DNA from: Bacillus subtilis
Lineage (GTDB): Bacteria; Pseudomonadota; Alphaproteobacteria; Rhizobiales; Rhizobiaceae
Direction of reading: 5' to 3'
DNA length: 38,139 nucleotides
Assembly: GCA_021733665.1 (NCBI GenBank)
Contig: JAHREI010000013.1
Location: forward strand, 1-38,139
This document shows, piece after piece, positions 13,250 to 21,909 of this stretch (its first letter is position 1; each line of letters opens with the position of its first letter). Made by a program: the position numbers and the translations under genes. Under the pieces are notes generated by a model. It had not been told where the DNA came from, searched no databases, and saw only the letters and a list, made by a program, of their open reading frames with translations.

Positions 13250-13378
13250 TTATTTGCGTTTAGACGTGTACAGCCAAATAACAAAGAATAAAGCCAACAA
13301 GGATACAGCGTATTCACCTGATGCTGTAGCCTCGAGACTATGAGAGAAAATTTTGATTGTTAGCTGTGTTGATGGCAT
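13250..13378 (-). CDS. 42-residue single-pass membrane micro-ORF
   Basis: Starts MPSTQLTIKIFSHSLEATAS, continues with a hydrophobic helix (YAVSLLALFFVIWLY) and ends TSKRK, so a short amphipathic N-terminus plus one membrane span with a basic C-tail. AAGGAAAGG lies about 8 bases before the ATG. It reads in the same direction as the DUF2971 gene 190 bases further. No known family can be assigned with confidence; it could be a membrane toxin, a holin-like peptide or an exclusion protein. Confidence 0.55.
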   Translation of the reverse strand: MPSTQLTIKIFSHSLEATASGEYAVSLLALFFVIWLYTSKRK

Positions 13379-13497
13379 TTGACGCACCTTTCCTTAAATT
13401 GAAAAAAGCTGCGTGCTGCGCAATATGCTCGAAGAAATTTAAAGTGCAAGTTTTAAAAAAATGGCTGGCTTAAGCTTTGTGCCGGGCTGGTATTTTA

Positions 13498-13544
13498 TTG
13501 AGACGCGTTGCTATCAATTGTATTTGGTTGAGACAGATTGAGAC
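13498..13544 (+). promoter_or_regulatory. Triple TTGAGAC repeat upstream of terminase genes
   Basis: TTGAGAC occurs at 13498, 13528 and 13538, spaced 30 and 10 bases, so on one helical face. Two copies could serve as -35 boxes (17 bases to TATTTG at 13521 and to TTTAAC at 13551). The rest of the 13379-13709 gap is AT-rich with no supported gene. Confidence 0.4.
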
Positions 13545-13709
13545 AGTGATTTTAACGATCACGATTTATTACAATCAAAAATTTGTAGCTCTATTGCAAT
13601 GTGTTTCAGATGAAACAGAGTTTCGCCGAAGTTGATATTGTCACTTCACGGTGTTCCTATAAAGATGATCATGGGGCGATGTAGGCGCTGAAAACAGCGT
13701 GAGAACAGC

Positions 13710-14051
13710 ATGAAAAAGAAAATAATTGGCAAACCATTTCCCAAAGGTGTTTCCGGTAATCCGGGAGGCCGGCCAAAAGGCTTGGCAGCACGCGCCAGAG
13801 AACATGCCGATAAAGCCATTGAGGTTCTTGTTGCAGCCATGGCTGATGATAATCCGCGCGTTAAAATCGCTGCGGCAAAAGAAATCCTCGACCGTGGCTA
13901 TGGCAAGCCTTTGACCATGACTGCTGATGTAACAAACAAGCTAGAGGAATTTGATGATGAATCCCTCGATGCTGCAATCTCTGCCCTCCGAACAGCTATC
14001 GGCACTGCTGATGAAGCTGGAGAAGGAGAAGCAGCACCGACTGCGCATTAA
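13710..14051 (+). CDS. terS: Terminase small subunit-like protein
   Basis: 113 residues. 'FPKGVSGNPGGRPKG' is the DUF5681-type N-terminus found in proteins directly before large terminases, followed by 'MADDNPRVKIAAAKEILDRGYGKP', a helical repeat common to small terminases. It would recognise the packaging site and stimulate the large subunit. Its last 98 bases overlap terL in another frame. Shorter than P22 gp3, so the DNA-recognition role is inferred from position. Confidence 0.75.
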   Translation: MKKKIIGKPFPKGVSGNPGGRPKGLAARAREHADKAIEVLVAAMADDNPRVKIAAAKEILDRGYGKPLTMTADVTNKLEEFDDESLDAAISALRTAIGTADEAGEGEAAPTAH

Positions 14052-15405
14052 CCGGCTTAAAATCTACGAGCCCTATCCAAAACAAATAGAGTTTCATAAT
14101 GCAGGCGCTTCATATAGGGAGCGCCTTTTTGCTGCCGGTAACCAGTTGGGTAAAACCCTGTCCGGTGCGGCAGAAGTTGCCATGCATCTGACCGGTGAAT
14201 ATCCGGACTGGTGGCAGGGCTTGCGCTTTGACCATCCGATTGTGGTGATTGCAGGTTCTGAGAGCGGTGAACTCACCCGTGATGGCGTGCAGCGCCTGCT
14301 GATCGGCCAGCCTGACCGCGAAGAAGAATGGGGCACAGGCTTTATCCCGAAACGCTGCATCCAGCGCACCACGCGCAGGCAAGGCGTTTCCAATGCCATT
14401 GATACGGTAACTGTTGGCCATGTGAGTGGCGGGGCTTCGTCCCTGTTGTTCAAATCCTATGATCAAGGCCGCTCTAAATGGCAGGCCAATACAGTGCACT
14501 TTGTCTGGTTTGATGAAGAACCACCATCTGACGTTTATTTTGAAGGTATCACGCGCACCAATGCCACCAAGGGCAGCGTGATGATGACCTATACGCCGCT
14601 CAAAGGTATGTCGGCGGTATCAGCACGGTTCTTTCTGGAAGATGCGCCTGATCGCATCAAGATCATGATGACCATTCAGGATGCGCTGCATTACGCGCCA
14701 GAGGAGCGCGAACGCATCATTGCCAGCTATCCGGCGCATGAGCGAGAAGCACGAACTAAAGGCATACCAACACTCGGCTCCGGTCTGATCTTTCCCGTGC
14801 CCGAGGAAGATATTGTGGTGCAGCCGTTTGCGATCCCTGCGCATTGGGTGCAGATCGGCGGTATCGACTTTGGTTGGGATCATCCGACTGCAGCGGCCAG
14901 TCTCGCATGGGATCGGGACAGCGATATTGTCTATGTCACCAGAGATTATCGTAAGCGCGAGGCAACGCCGCTCATTCATGCTGCTGCATTGAAACCGTGG
15001 GGCGCGTGGCTGCCGTGGTCGTGGCCGCATGATGGTTTGCAGCATGATAAAGGCTCCGGCGAGCAACTTGCCAAGCAATACAAAGAGCAGGGCATGAAGA
15101 TGCTGCCGCAACGTGCGCAGTTTCTCGATGGTTCAAATGGTGTTGAAGCCGGATTGTCAGATATGCTGCTACGGATGCAGACGGGGCGCTGGAAAGTGTT
15201 CTCGACCTGTCAGGACTGGTTACAGGAGCGCCAGACCTATCACCGCAAAGACGGCAAGATTGTGAAAGAGCGTGACGATGTGATTTCCGCATCGCGTTAC
15301 GCCTTGATGATGTTGCGATTTGCCAAACAGGCACCGCCACCGGAAACCAACCGCGCTTATCGCGGTTTTGGGGCTAAGACCGGTTCAAGTTGGATGAGTG
15401 GGTAG
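13954..15405 (+). CDS. terL: Terminase large subunit (packaging ATPase/nuclease)
   Basis: 483 residues. Walker A-like 'AAGNQLGKT' near 63-71, Walker B 'HFVWFDEEPP' near 186-195, and nuclease motifs 'IGGIDFGWDHPTAAA' and 'ERDDVISASRYALMM' in the C-terminal RNase H-like domain. It cuts phage DNA and pumps it into proheads by headful packaging, as in P22 gp2. Start ATG 13954 chosen for AGAGGA five bases upstream and because 'LPSEQLSALL...YEPYPKQIEFHNAG' belongs to the family N-terminus. The overlap with terS is unusually long. Confidence 0.95.
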   Translation: MMNPSMLQSLPSEQLSALLMKLEKEKQHRLRINRLKIYEPYPKQIEFHNAGASYRERLFAAGNQLGKTLSGAAEVAMHLTGEYPDWWQGLRFDHPIVVIAGSESGELTRDGVQRLLIGQPDREEEWGTGFIPKRCIQRTTRRQGVSNAIDTVTVGHVSGGASSLLFKSYDQGRSKWQANTVHFVWFDEEPPSDVYFEGITRTNATKGSVMMTYTPLKGMSAVSARFFLEDAPDRIKIMMTIQDALHYAPEERERIIASYPAHEREARTKGIPTLGSGLIFPVPEEDIVVQPFAIPAHWVQIGGIDFGWDHPTAAASLAWDRDSDIVYVTRDYRKREATPLIHAAALKPWGAWLPWSWPHDGLQHDKGSGEQLAKQYKEQGMKMLPQRAQFLDGSNGVEAGLSDMLLRMQTGRWKVFSTCQDWLQERQTYHRKDGKIVKERDDVISASRYALMMLRFAKQAPPPETNRAYRGFGAKTGSSWMSG

Positions 15406-15408
15406 AAT

Positions 15409-17403
15409 ATGGCTGAAAAAGTAAAAGACAGCGAAGCGATATTTGACCGGCTCAAGGGCTGGTACAAAGACGATATCGACAAAACCCGGGCATGGCGCAA
15501 ACATGCTAAAGAGCATTTTGACTTTGTGGCTGGTAATCAGTGGTCAGACGCTGATCTGGCCGCCATGCAGGAGCAGAAGCGGCCTGTTCTAACCTTCAAC
15601 AATATTGCGCCTTTGGCTAATGCGGTTGTTGGCTCAGAAATGAACAATCGCCGCGAGACACGCTATATCCCGCGTGAGCAGGGTGATGCTCATGCCAATG
15701 AAATTCTGACAGCTGGCGGCGAGTGGTTTCGTGATGAGGCTAATGCCGAATATGAGGATAGTGAAGCCTTCCGCGATATGATCATCGGTGGACTTGGCTT
15801 CATGGATACGCGTCTTGATTATGAGGATGATCCGGACGGCGCACCATTGGCTGAGCGGATTGATCCGTTTGAAATGGTGTTTCCGTCCACTGCTCGTAAA
15901 CTCAACATGACCGACGCTATGCGCATGTTCCGCGTACGGGAGATGAGCATTGAAGAAGCGCAAGATATGTTCCCAGACATGCCTAAGGAAGCGCTGCACG
16001 CCGGTTGGGCGCGCGATGATGCAGGACGGGATAATCCGCATCAGGTGAACCATGGTAACCGTTATGCTGATGACAATCAGGGCGAGCGGACATTCGAAGC
16101 AGGCGAGAAGGTTGTTATTGTTGAGGCACGCTGGCTGGAACGTGAGCCGTATTATCGTGGCCTTGATCCGCAAAATCCGCAGGCTATGCGCGAATATACG
16201 ACTGCCGAGGTCAAACAGATCAATAAGGAAATGCCGGAGATTGCCCCGAGCCTGAAACTTGTGCGCCAGATGCGCAAAGTGGCAAAGCGCGCTTTCCTCG
16301 GCAATAGCTTGCTGGCTGATATTGATAGCCCGCTGGCACCGCAAGGCCGTCTTGGCTGGGATGTTATGACCGGTTATTTCGACACTAAAGACGGGCTGTT
16401 TTACGGGATTGTGCGTGCTGCGATTGACCCGCAGCGTTGGACGAACAAATTCTTTAGCCAGATTATGCATCTGCTCAATTCGCAGTCAAAAGGCGGATTG
16501 TTGGCTGAAAAAGAGGCCTTTGATAATATCCGTCAGGCTGAGGAGACTTGGGCAAGCCCGGATGCGATTACATGGGTGAATGCGGGAGCGTTGCAAAGCG
16601 GGCAAATCCAGCCAAAGCCGCCGGCACAATTTCCGCAAGGTTTCTTCGCACTGTTCAATGAGAGTAAGGAAGCGATTACGCAAGTTACCGGCCTCTCGCG
16701 TGAGTTTATCGGTACGCGTGAGGTTGATCAGGCGGGTGTTCTGGAAAATACCCGTAAGCAGTCTTCGCTTGGTGTACTGGCCTCGCTGTTCAACGCATTA
16801 CGACTTTATCGGAAGCGTCAGGCAGAGACCATTCTCTATCTCTTGCAGAATTATCTGTCTGATGGCCGCCTGATCCGTGTTGTTGGTAAAGGGCAGGAAC
16901 AATATCTGCCCTTGGTTCGCCAAGCAGACAAGAAATACGACATCATCATTGATGACAGCCCGACCAGTCCGAACGAGAAAGAACGCACCTGGGCGGTGAT
17001 GCAAAGCCTGTTCCCGCTGATCGGCAATATGGTCACGCCGGATATTCTGCTCGAACTGCTGGAATTGTCGCCTTTGCCGGCCTCACTGGTAGCCACTATT
17101 CGCGAGCGTTCTAAACAGGCTCAGGAGCAGCAAGGCCAACAGCCGCCGCAGCCTTCGCCGGAGGAAGTTGCAGCTAAAACCAAGGCCGAGAGTGCGCAGG
17201 CTGATCTGGCGATTAAACAGCAGCTAGGGCAGATGAAGCTGCAGGAAAAAGCGGTTGATCTGATGGTGGCACAGCGCAAGGCTGAAATTGAAGCCGGTAC
17301 TGCCGAACAAAAAGCGCAGTTAGATGCACAGCGTCTTGCCATTGAGGAAAGTCGCAATGCCATTCGCCGTATTTCGGAAGCACGGCGCGGATCAATCTTT
17401 TAA
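15409..17403 (+). CDS. Portal protein (P22 gp1-like)
   Basis: 664 residues. 'KEHFDFVAGNQWSDADLAAMQEQKRPVLTFNNIAPLANAVVGSE' and 'VTGLSREFIG' are typical of the P22-type portal family, whose dodecamer forms the DNA channel and docks terminase. A long C-terminal helix rich in Q/A/K (about 560-650) corresponds to the barrel. Follows terL by 3 bases. Confidence 0.93.
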   Translation: MAEKVKDSEAIFDRLKGWYKDDIDKTRAWRKHAKEHFDFVAGNQWSDADLAAMQEQKRPVLTFNNIAPLANAVVGSEMNNRRETRYIPREQGDAHANEILTAGGEWFRDEANAEYEDSEAFRDMIIGGLGFMDTRLDYEDDPDGAPLAERIDPFEMVFPSTARKLNMTDAMRMFRVREMSIEEAQDMFPDMPKEALHAGWARDDAGRDNPHQVNHGNRYADDNQGERTFEAGEKVVIVEARWLEREPYYRGLDPQNPQAMREYTTAEVKQINKEMPEIAPSLKLVRQMRKVAKRAFLGNSLLADIDSPLAPQGRLGWDVMTGYFDTKDGLFYGIVRAAIDPQRWTNKFFSQIMHLLNSQSKGGLLAEKEAFDNIRQAEETWASPDAITWVNAGALQSGQIQPKPPAQFPQGFFALFNESKEAITQVTGLSREFIGTREVDQAGVLENTRKQSSLGVLASLFNALRLYRKRQAETILYLLQNYLSDGRLIRVVGKGQEQYLPLVRQADKKYDIIIDDSPTSPNEKERTWAVMQSLFPLIGNMVTPDILLELLELSPLPASLVATIRERSKQAQEQQGQQPPQPSPEEVAAKTKAESAQADLAIKQQLGQMKLQEKAVDLMVAQRKAEIEAGTAEQKAQLDAQRLAIEESRNAIRRISEARRGSIF

Positions 17404-17410
17404 CAAATCG

Positions 17411-17429
17411 CAGGGATTAGCCCTGTTTT
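17411..17429 (+). terminator. Small hairpin with T run between portal and scaffold
   Basis: CAGGG-ATTAG-CCCTG followed by TTTT. The stem is only 5 bp, so termination is probably partial. The following TTTTCGCT...CCG.GCG sequence is shared with the hairpin after the scaffold gene at 18522. Confidence 0.45.
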
Positions 17430-17488
17430 CGCTGAACCGTGCGTTATCGGTTGTCGTTGGTCACGTCAGACTAAATCAAGGATAAAAC

Positions 17489-18454
17489 ATGTCGGATATG
17501 GAAGAAGGCAAGCTTTCTGCTGAGGCAGAGGCTTATTTTTCGTCGGGCGGTGAAGTGATGCCGGAGAGTAAACCGGACACAGATACCGCACAGCCGGAAA
17601 CAAATGCTGTTCAGGAGCAGTTGCAACCGGAAATGCCGGTGATTGATGGTGACGGCGCTGAGCAGGAAGGCGATCCGGATCGCAAAGTACCCTATGGTGC
17701 ATTGCACAAAGAACGTGCCAAACGCAAAGAGCTTGAGCAGAAATTACATGCCGAGGCGACTGCGAAAGCCGTACTCGAAGATCGTTGGAATACACTCGCG
17801 CAGGTTATGCAGCAGACCAATGAGCCTGCTGTGGATGATGATCCGGAACCAGATCCGAATATTGATGTTTTTGCGCACGTGCAGTGGCAAAACCGGCAGA
17901 ACAAAAGGATGCTGGATCAGTTGCAGGAGCGTGAAAGCAACGCCGTGCAACAACAACAGATGCAGGCTCAGGAAAGAGCCGTTGCTGATTACTGGCGGGA
18001 TTCAAGCCAGGAGTTTTCGACTCAAACACCGGATTATGGTGCTGCGGTACATTTTCTGTCAGAAACCCGTGACAAGCAGTTGCAATCTATGGCCTCAGCC
18101 TATCCGCAGTTTCAGACACAGGAAGGCCGTAACAGCCAAATGAATGCTGAGTTGCGTGATATTGTGATTACAGCTGCAAAGACAGGTCAGTCACCGGCTC
18201 AGGTGATTTATGACATGTCTAAAGCTTATGGATTTGCAGGCGGCGCATCTGCATCCAATGCCGTGGCCGAGCAATTGCAGACCATTCAGGACGCGCAGTC
18301 CCGCAATAAGACTGTGGCACAGGCAAGCGGGAGCCCGAGCGGAGACGCTATGACAGCGCAAGCTATTGCGGACATGTCTGATAAAGATTTCGAGCGTTGG
18401 TATTCCAAGCCGGAAAATCAGGCTCGTTTTATGAAGGCGCTTGGCGGTCGCTAA
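17489..18454 (+). CDS. Scaffolding-type protein
   Basis: 321 residues, highly charged and glutamine-rich, acidic N-terminus (SAEAEAYFSSGGEVMPESKPD) and long predicted helices (HKERAKRKELEQKLHAEATAKAVLEDRWNTLAQVMQQ). Size, composition and place between portal and coat match P22 gp8 scaffolding protein, which guides coat assembly and is released. Bounded by two similar hairpins that might tune its level relative to coat. Confidence 0.8.
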   Translation: MSDMEEGKLSAEAEAYFSSGGEVMPESKPDTDTAQPETNAVQEQLQPEMPVIDGDGAEQEGDPDRKVPYGALHKERAKRKELEQKLHAEATAKAVLEDRWNTLAQVMQQTNEPAVDDDPEPDPNIDVFAHVQWQNRQNKRMLDQLQERESNAVQQQQMQAQERAVADYWRDSSQEFSTQTPDYGAAVHFLSETRDKQLQSMASAYPQFQTQEGRNSQMNAELRDIVITAAKTGQSPAQVIYDMSKAYGFAGGASASNAVAEQLQTIQDAQSRNKTVAQASGSPSGDAMTAQAIADMSDKDFERWYSKPENQARFMKALGGR

Positions 18455-18521
18455 GCCAGTATTGAAGCCTCGGCACGCTTTCAAACTGCCTTTCGTCTTT
18501 CGGCGCGTCAGTCCGAACCGC

Positions 18522-18545
18522 AAGCAGGCCGGTAATCCTGCTTTT
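18522..18545 (+). terminator. Hairpin with T run between scaffold and coat
   Basis: AAGCAGG, 8-base loop, CCTGCTT, with T run overlapping the stem end. Its downstream 18 bases match those after the 17411 hairpin at 15 of 18 positions. Partial terminator or RNA-processing site. The rest of the 18455-18615 gap has no gene. Confidence 0.4.
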
Positions 18546-18615
18546 CGCTTAGCCGCGCGGCGTGATGCGCAAGCATTTGCAAAATTCCCAATCATATTTT
18601 TGGAGGTTTAGCCCG

Positions 18616-19701
18616 ATGGCTACCACTGTTCAGCCCGTCAATGATGCATTGACTGTAAAACTCTGGTCTCAGCGTATGGACGTTGAGGCGCTTAAAGAAA
18701 CAACTGCCTATCAGTATATGGGCGAAAAGGCCGGTTCTCTGTGCCAGATCATGACCGAGACCAAAAAAGGTGCCGGTGACCAGATCACATGGGGCATTCG
18801 TATGCTCGCCACGGGTGATGGTACGACCGAAAACGAAGTGCAGGAAGGCAATGAAGAAAGCCTGACACGCTTCAATGATAAGATGGTGATCAATGAACTT
18901 GGTCATGCCCATCGTGTCCGCAATGAAGGCACTATCGACCGTCAGCGTGTGCCGTACAATATGCGTGAAGAAAGCTATGACAGTCTGAAAGACTGGATGG
19001 CAGACCGTATTGATACATGGTTCTTCAATCAGCTGGCCGGCAATACTTTTGTCACCAATGGCAAATATACCGGCTTCAACGAGACCATTGCACCAAGTGC
19101 AGGCCGTATTCTGCGTGCCGGTGGTAAGGCCTCGGATCAGGCGCTTGTTGCAGCCGATGTATTCAAGCTGCAGATGATTGATGATGCCGTGAACCGTGCC
19201 AAAAACGCTACGCCATTGGTGCGCCCGATCAAGGGGCTTGGGGCTGACATTGATTATGTTTGCTTCATCCATCCCGATCAGACGCTGTCCATGCGCAAAG
19301 ACGTGGCAACGGTCGGCAACTGGTTTGACCTTCAGGGCAAACGCTTGCAGGGCGGCGATATCGACAAGAACGGCCTCTATACCGGTGCGCTCGGTGTTTA
19401 TAACCGCACGCTGATTGTTGAAAACAGCCGTGTGCCGCTCGGTATTGATGCGACCGATCCGGCAAGTCTCAAACAGAAGACCAATACCCGTCGTGCGATC
19501 TTCTGTGGCGCACAGTCAGCCTCAATGGCCTTTGGTAAAGACGGGGCTAAAAATAAGTTCAAATGGGTGGAAGACCTGTTTGACTATGATCGTGAGCTTG
19601 GCGTTCGCGCCAGCATGATCGGCGGCCTGAAAAAGACTGTTTATAACGGTGTGGATTACGGCACGGTCGTACTGACCTCTTTTGCTGCACCATCAGCATA
19701 A
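18616..19701 (+). CDS. Major capsid protein (DUF4043/N4-gp56-like)
   Basis: 361 residues from ATG 18616, set by GGAGG at 18602. 'VKLWSQRMDVEALKETTAYQYMGEKAG' and 'QITWGIRMLATGDGTTENEVQEGNEESL' match the DUF4043 / N4-gp56 type of HK97-fold coat proteins. Position after scaffold and a strong terminator just downstream suit the most abundant virion protein. Confidence 0.9.
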   Translation: MATTVQPVNDALTVKLWSQRMDVEALKETTAYQYMGEKAGSLCQIMTETKKGAGDQITWGIRMLATGDGTTENEVQEGNEESLTRFNDKMVINELGHAHRVRNEGTIDRQRVPYNMREESYDSLKDWMADRIDTWFFNQLAGNTFVTNGKYTGFNETIAPSAGRILRAGGKASDQALVAADVFKLQMIDDAVNRAKNATPLVRPIKGLGADIDYVCFIHPDQTLSMRKDVATVGNWFDLQGKRLQGGDIDKNGLYTGALGVYNRTLIVENSRVPLGIDATDPASLKQKTNTRRAIFCGAQSASMAFGKDGAKNKFKWVEDLFDYDRELGVRASMIGGLKKTVYNGVDYGTVVLTSFAAPSA

Positions 19702-19710
19702 ATCACAGGC

Positions 19711-19740
19711 AGGGCGGGTTTTTCCCGCCCTTTCTCATTT
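19711..19740 (+). terminator. Strong terminator after the coat gene
   Basis: GGGCGGG-TTTTT-CCCGCCC stem (extended by one A-T pair) followed by TTTCTCATTTT. It should reduce transcription of the tail genes relative to coat. Confidence 0.9.
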
Positions 19741-19755
19741 TGTAAGCGAGGTCAT

Positions 19756-20442
19756 ATGGCAATTACCGTTGTAACATCGGGACCCAATTTTATTGGCGGC
19801 GATTATACATTTCCGCAGCTTATTGCTGATATTTCCCGCGATATTGATGATACGACCGGCGAATATACGGCCGATATTCAACGCGCGATTATGGCTTCAA
19901 TTCGTTACTGCGAGCGCGAAACCTATTATTTCAATGAAACCCGCGATGTGACGTTCAATACTGTTGGTGGCCAGCAGTGGTACGGCGTAGCGGCACATGA
20001 GCAAATTCCGCGTCTTGTGACGATACAGGCAGCATTCCGCGAAGATCATGCGGGCAATGTAGTTGATCTGCGCCGAGAGACACCGGAAAACATGGAGCGG
20101 GTTTCAGATCGCACTGGTGCGACAGGTGAGCCTGTGGCGTTCACTTATTTCGATCAGCAATTGCGCTTCTATCCGGTGCCGGACGGTGCCTATAAAATCC
20201 GGTTGCAGCTTGGGGCTTATCGTCTTGCGCCACTGACGAGCTTTGAAGTGCCGAATGCCTGGGTGACAGAGGGCTATGACCTGATCAAAGCCCGTGCCAA
20301 ATATATTCTGGCAAAAGACACCCTCAAAGACCCGCAAGTCGCAACAGAAGCATTAAGCGATTATCAGGATCAGCATAAAGTTTTGAAACGCGAAACAACC
20401 TCGCGCAGTGCGCAGGGGGTTATTCGTGCCACAGCCTTTTAA
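19756..20442 (+). CDS. Head-to-tail adaptor (P22 gp4-like)
   Basis: 228 residues. 'FPQLIADISRDIDDTTGEYTADIQRAIMASIRYCERETYYFNE' resembles adaptor proteins that bind under the portal. Position two genes after scaffold, directly before a gp10-like gene, agrees with P22 order. It would close the portal channel after packaging. Confidence 0.8.
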   Translation: MAITVVTSGPNFIGGDYTFPQLIADISRDIDDTTGEYTADIQRAIMASIRYCERETYYFNETRDVTFNTVGGQQWYGVAAHEQIPRLVTIQAAFREDHAGNVVDLRRETPENMERVSDRTGATGEPVAFTYFDQQLRFYPVPDGAYKIRLQLGAYRLAPLTSFEVPNAWVTEGYDLIKARAKYILAKDTLKDPQVATEALSDYQDQHKVLKRETTSRSAQGVIRATAF

Positions 20443-20451
20443 GGTATAATC

Positions 20452-21909
20452 ATGCCGACAATTCCTTTTGCAGAGTTTAGGCCGGATGTGGCTGATCTCA
20501 ATGGAGCCTTCACTGGTGATTTGAACAATGTGCTGTGCGCGGATGGCTCCTATATCCCGTTTCCGCAATTCAAGCCCTTGTCGCGCTCACTGCCGTCAGC
20601 CTGTCTTGGCGGGTTCATGGCTCGTGATGATCTGGGCGGTATTTATATTTTTGCCGGCACGGATACAGGTCTTTACCGGCTGGATAATACCGATCTTGGC
20701 TGGGTGAATGTTTCTAAGCCGGACACGCAATATCGTGCCAGCCGAGAGGCGCGATGGTCATTTGCCCAATTCGGCACCTTCGTCATTGCAGTGAATGAGA
20801 ATGACGATCCGCAGGTGATTGAACTCGGGCAGGCGCTGTTTCGTGATCTGGGCGGCAAGCCCCCGCGCGCGGCCATTGTGCGGGTGTGGGGGGATTTCGT
20901 TGCGCTGATGGGCTTGCCTGCGCATCCCCGCCGTGTGTGGTGGTCAGGCCTGAACGATGCTGAACATTGGAAGGTTGGCGAGAAAAACTGCGACTATCAG
21001 GAGTTTCCCGATGGTGGCATGGTGCAGGGTTCCACAGAGGCAACCAATCCGCTTGTATTTCAGGAAAAAGCAATCCGGCGCGTGACCTTCGTGCCGGGTT
21101 CGGTTGAGATATTCACCTTTCAGAAAATCCATGATCAGCGTGGCGCGCGCTCACGTCTTTCCATCGCATCGCGTGCCAATCTGGCCTTTTATGTCGATGA
21201 AGGCGGGTTCTTCCAGATCGCTCCTGATGGCTCAATGGCCAATATCGGCTTTGAGAAGGTTGATCGTACTGTCTTTGATCAGGTGGAATGGTCAGACACC
21301 GCTGAAATCATGGGTGTTGTCGATCCGTTTTATTCCCGCGTCTATTTTGCAATCCGGCGCTTTGGCAATGAAGATTATAATCAGATCTATATTTATGACT
21401 GGGCGTTGAGCCGTTGGACAAAAGCTGATGTGACCGCCTCTATGCTGATGTCAGCTGCAACGCTTGGCTATACGCTGGAAGGGCTGGACACGGTTTCAGC
21501 CTCCATTGATGCTCTGCCATATTCCCTTGATGCGCGCGCATGGCAGGGGGGCTCTCCGGTTTTGGCTGCGTTTACGCCGGACGGGGCACTTGGCTTCTTT
21601 AACGGTCAGACACAGGAGGCCGTGATTGCAACGCAGGAGATCGGTGATACGACAGGTGGTGTGACACGGATTCATGAAATGTATCTGATGGCCGATACGG
21701 ATGAGGCAAGGCTTGCTATCGGATCACGCTTTCGCCGCTCGGACGCATTTCGCTGGCAGGATGAACAAGCGCCATCCTCACGCACCGGCATGTACCGGCG
21801 CATGTCACGCTCACGGTTTCATAAAATCAAAATTCGCATCCCCGCAGGTTCAATCTGGACACATGCACAGGGGATTGAAACCAAAATCAGCACGGCAGGC
21901 TCCAAATGA
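20452..21909 (+). CDS. Tail hub / packaged-DNA stabilisation protein (P22 gp10-like)
   Basis: 485 residues, rich in β and WD/propeller-like segments ('GFMARDDLGGIYIFAGTDTGLYRLDN', 'YIYDWALSRWTKADVT'). P22 gp10 is a β-rich 472-residue protein that plugs the tail after packaging; length and position match. Overlaps the next gene by 4 bases. Confidence 0.82.
   Translation: MPTIPFAEFRPDVADLNGAFTGDLNNVLCADGSYIPFPQFKPLSRSLPSACLGGFMARDDLGGIYIFAGTDTGLYRLDNTDLGWVNVSKPDTQYRASREARWSFAQFGTFVIAVNENDDPQVIELGQALFRDLGGKPPRAAIVRVWGDFVALMGLPAHPRRVWWSGLNDAEHWKVGEKNCDYQEFPDGGMVQGSTEATNPLVFQEKAIRRVTFVPGSVEIFTFQKIHDQRGARSRLSIASRANLAFYVDEGGFFQIAPDGSMANIGFEKVDRTVFDQVEWSDTAEIMGVVDPFYSRVYFAIRRFGNEDYNQIYIYDWALSRWTKADVTASMLMSAATLGYTLEGLDTVSASIDALPYSLDARAWQGGSPVLAAFTPDGALGFFNGQTQEAVIATQEIGDTTGGVTRIHEMYLMADTDEARLAIGSRFRRSDAFRWQDEQAPSSRTGMYRRMSRSRFHKIKIRIPAGSIWTHAQGIETKISTAGSK

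Noticed and set aside
13081-13317. Minus-strand 78-residue frame downstream of the DUF2971 start.
   Set aside because: Unprotein-like composition and no ribosome site; the 42-residue frame at 13250-13378, in another minus-strand frame, is better supported.
13379-13709. cos or pac site upstream of terminase.
   Set aside because: P22-type gene order implies headful packaging from a pac site, probably in or near terS, but no sequence signature allows its position to be stated.
15634-16470. Long minus-strand frame opposite the portal gene.
   Set aside because: Antisense shadow with no ribosome site and histidine/isoleucine-biased composition; similar long shadows at 18592-19272 and 22553-23509 rejected for the same reason.
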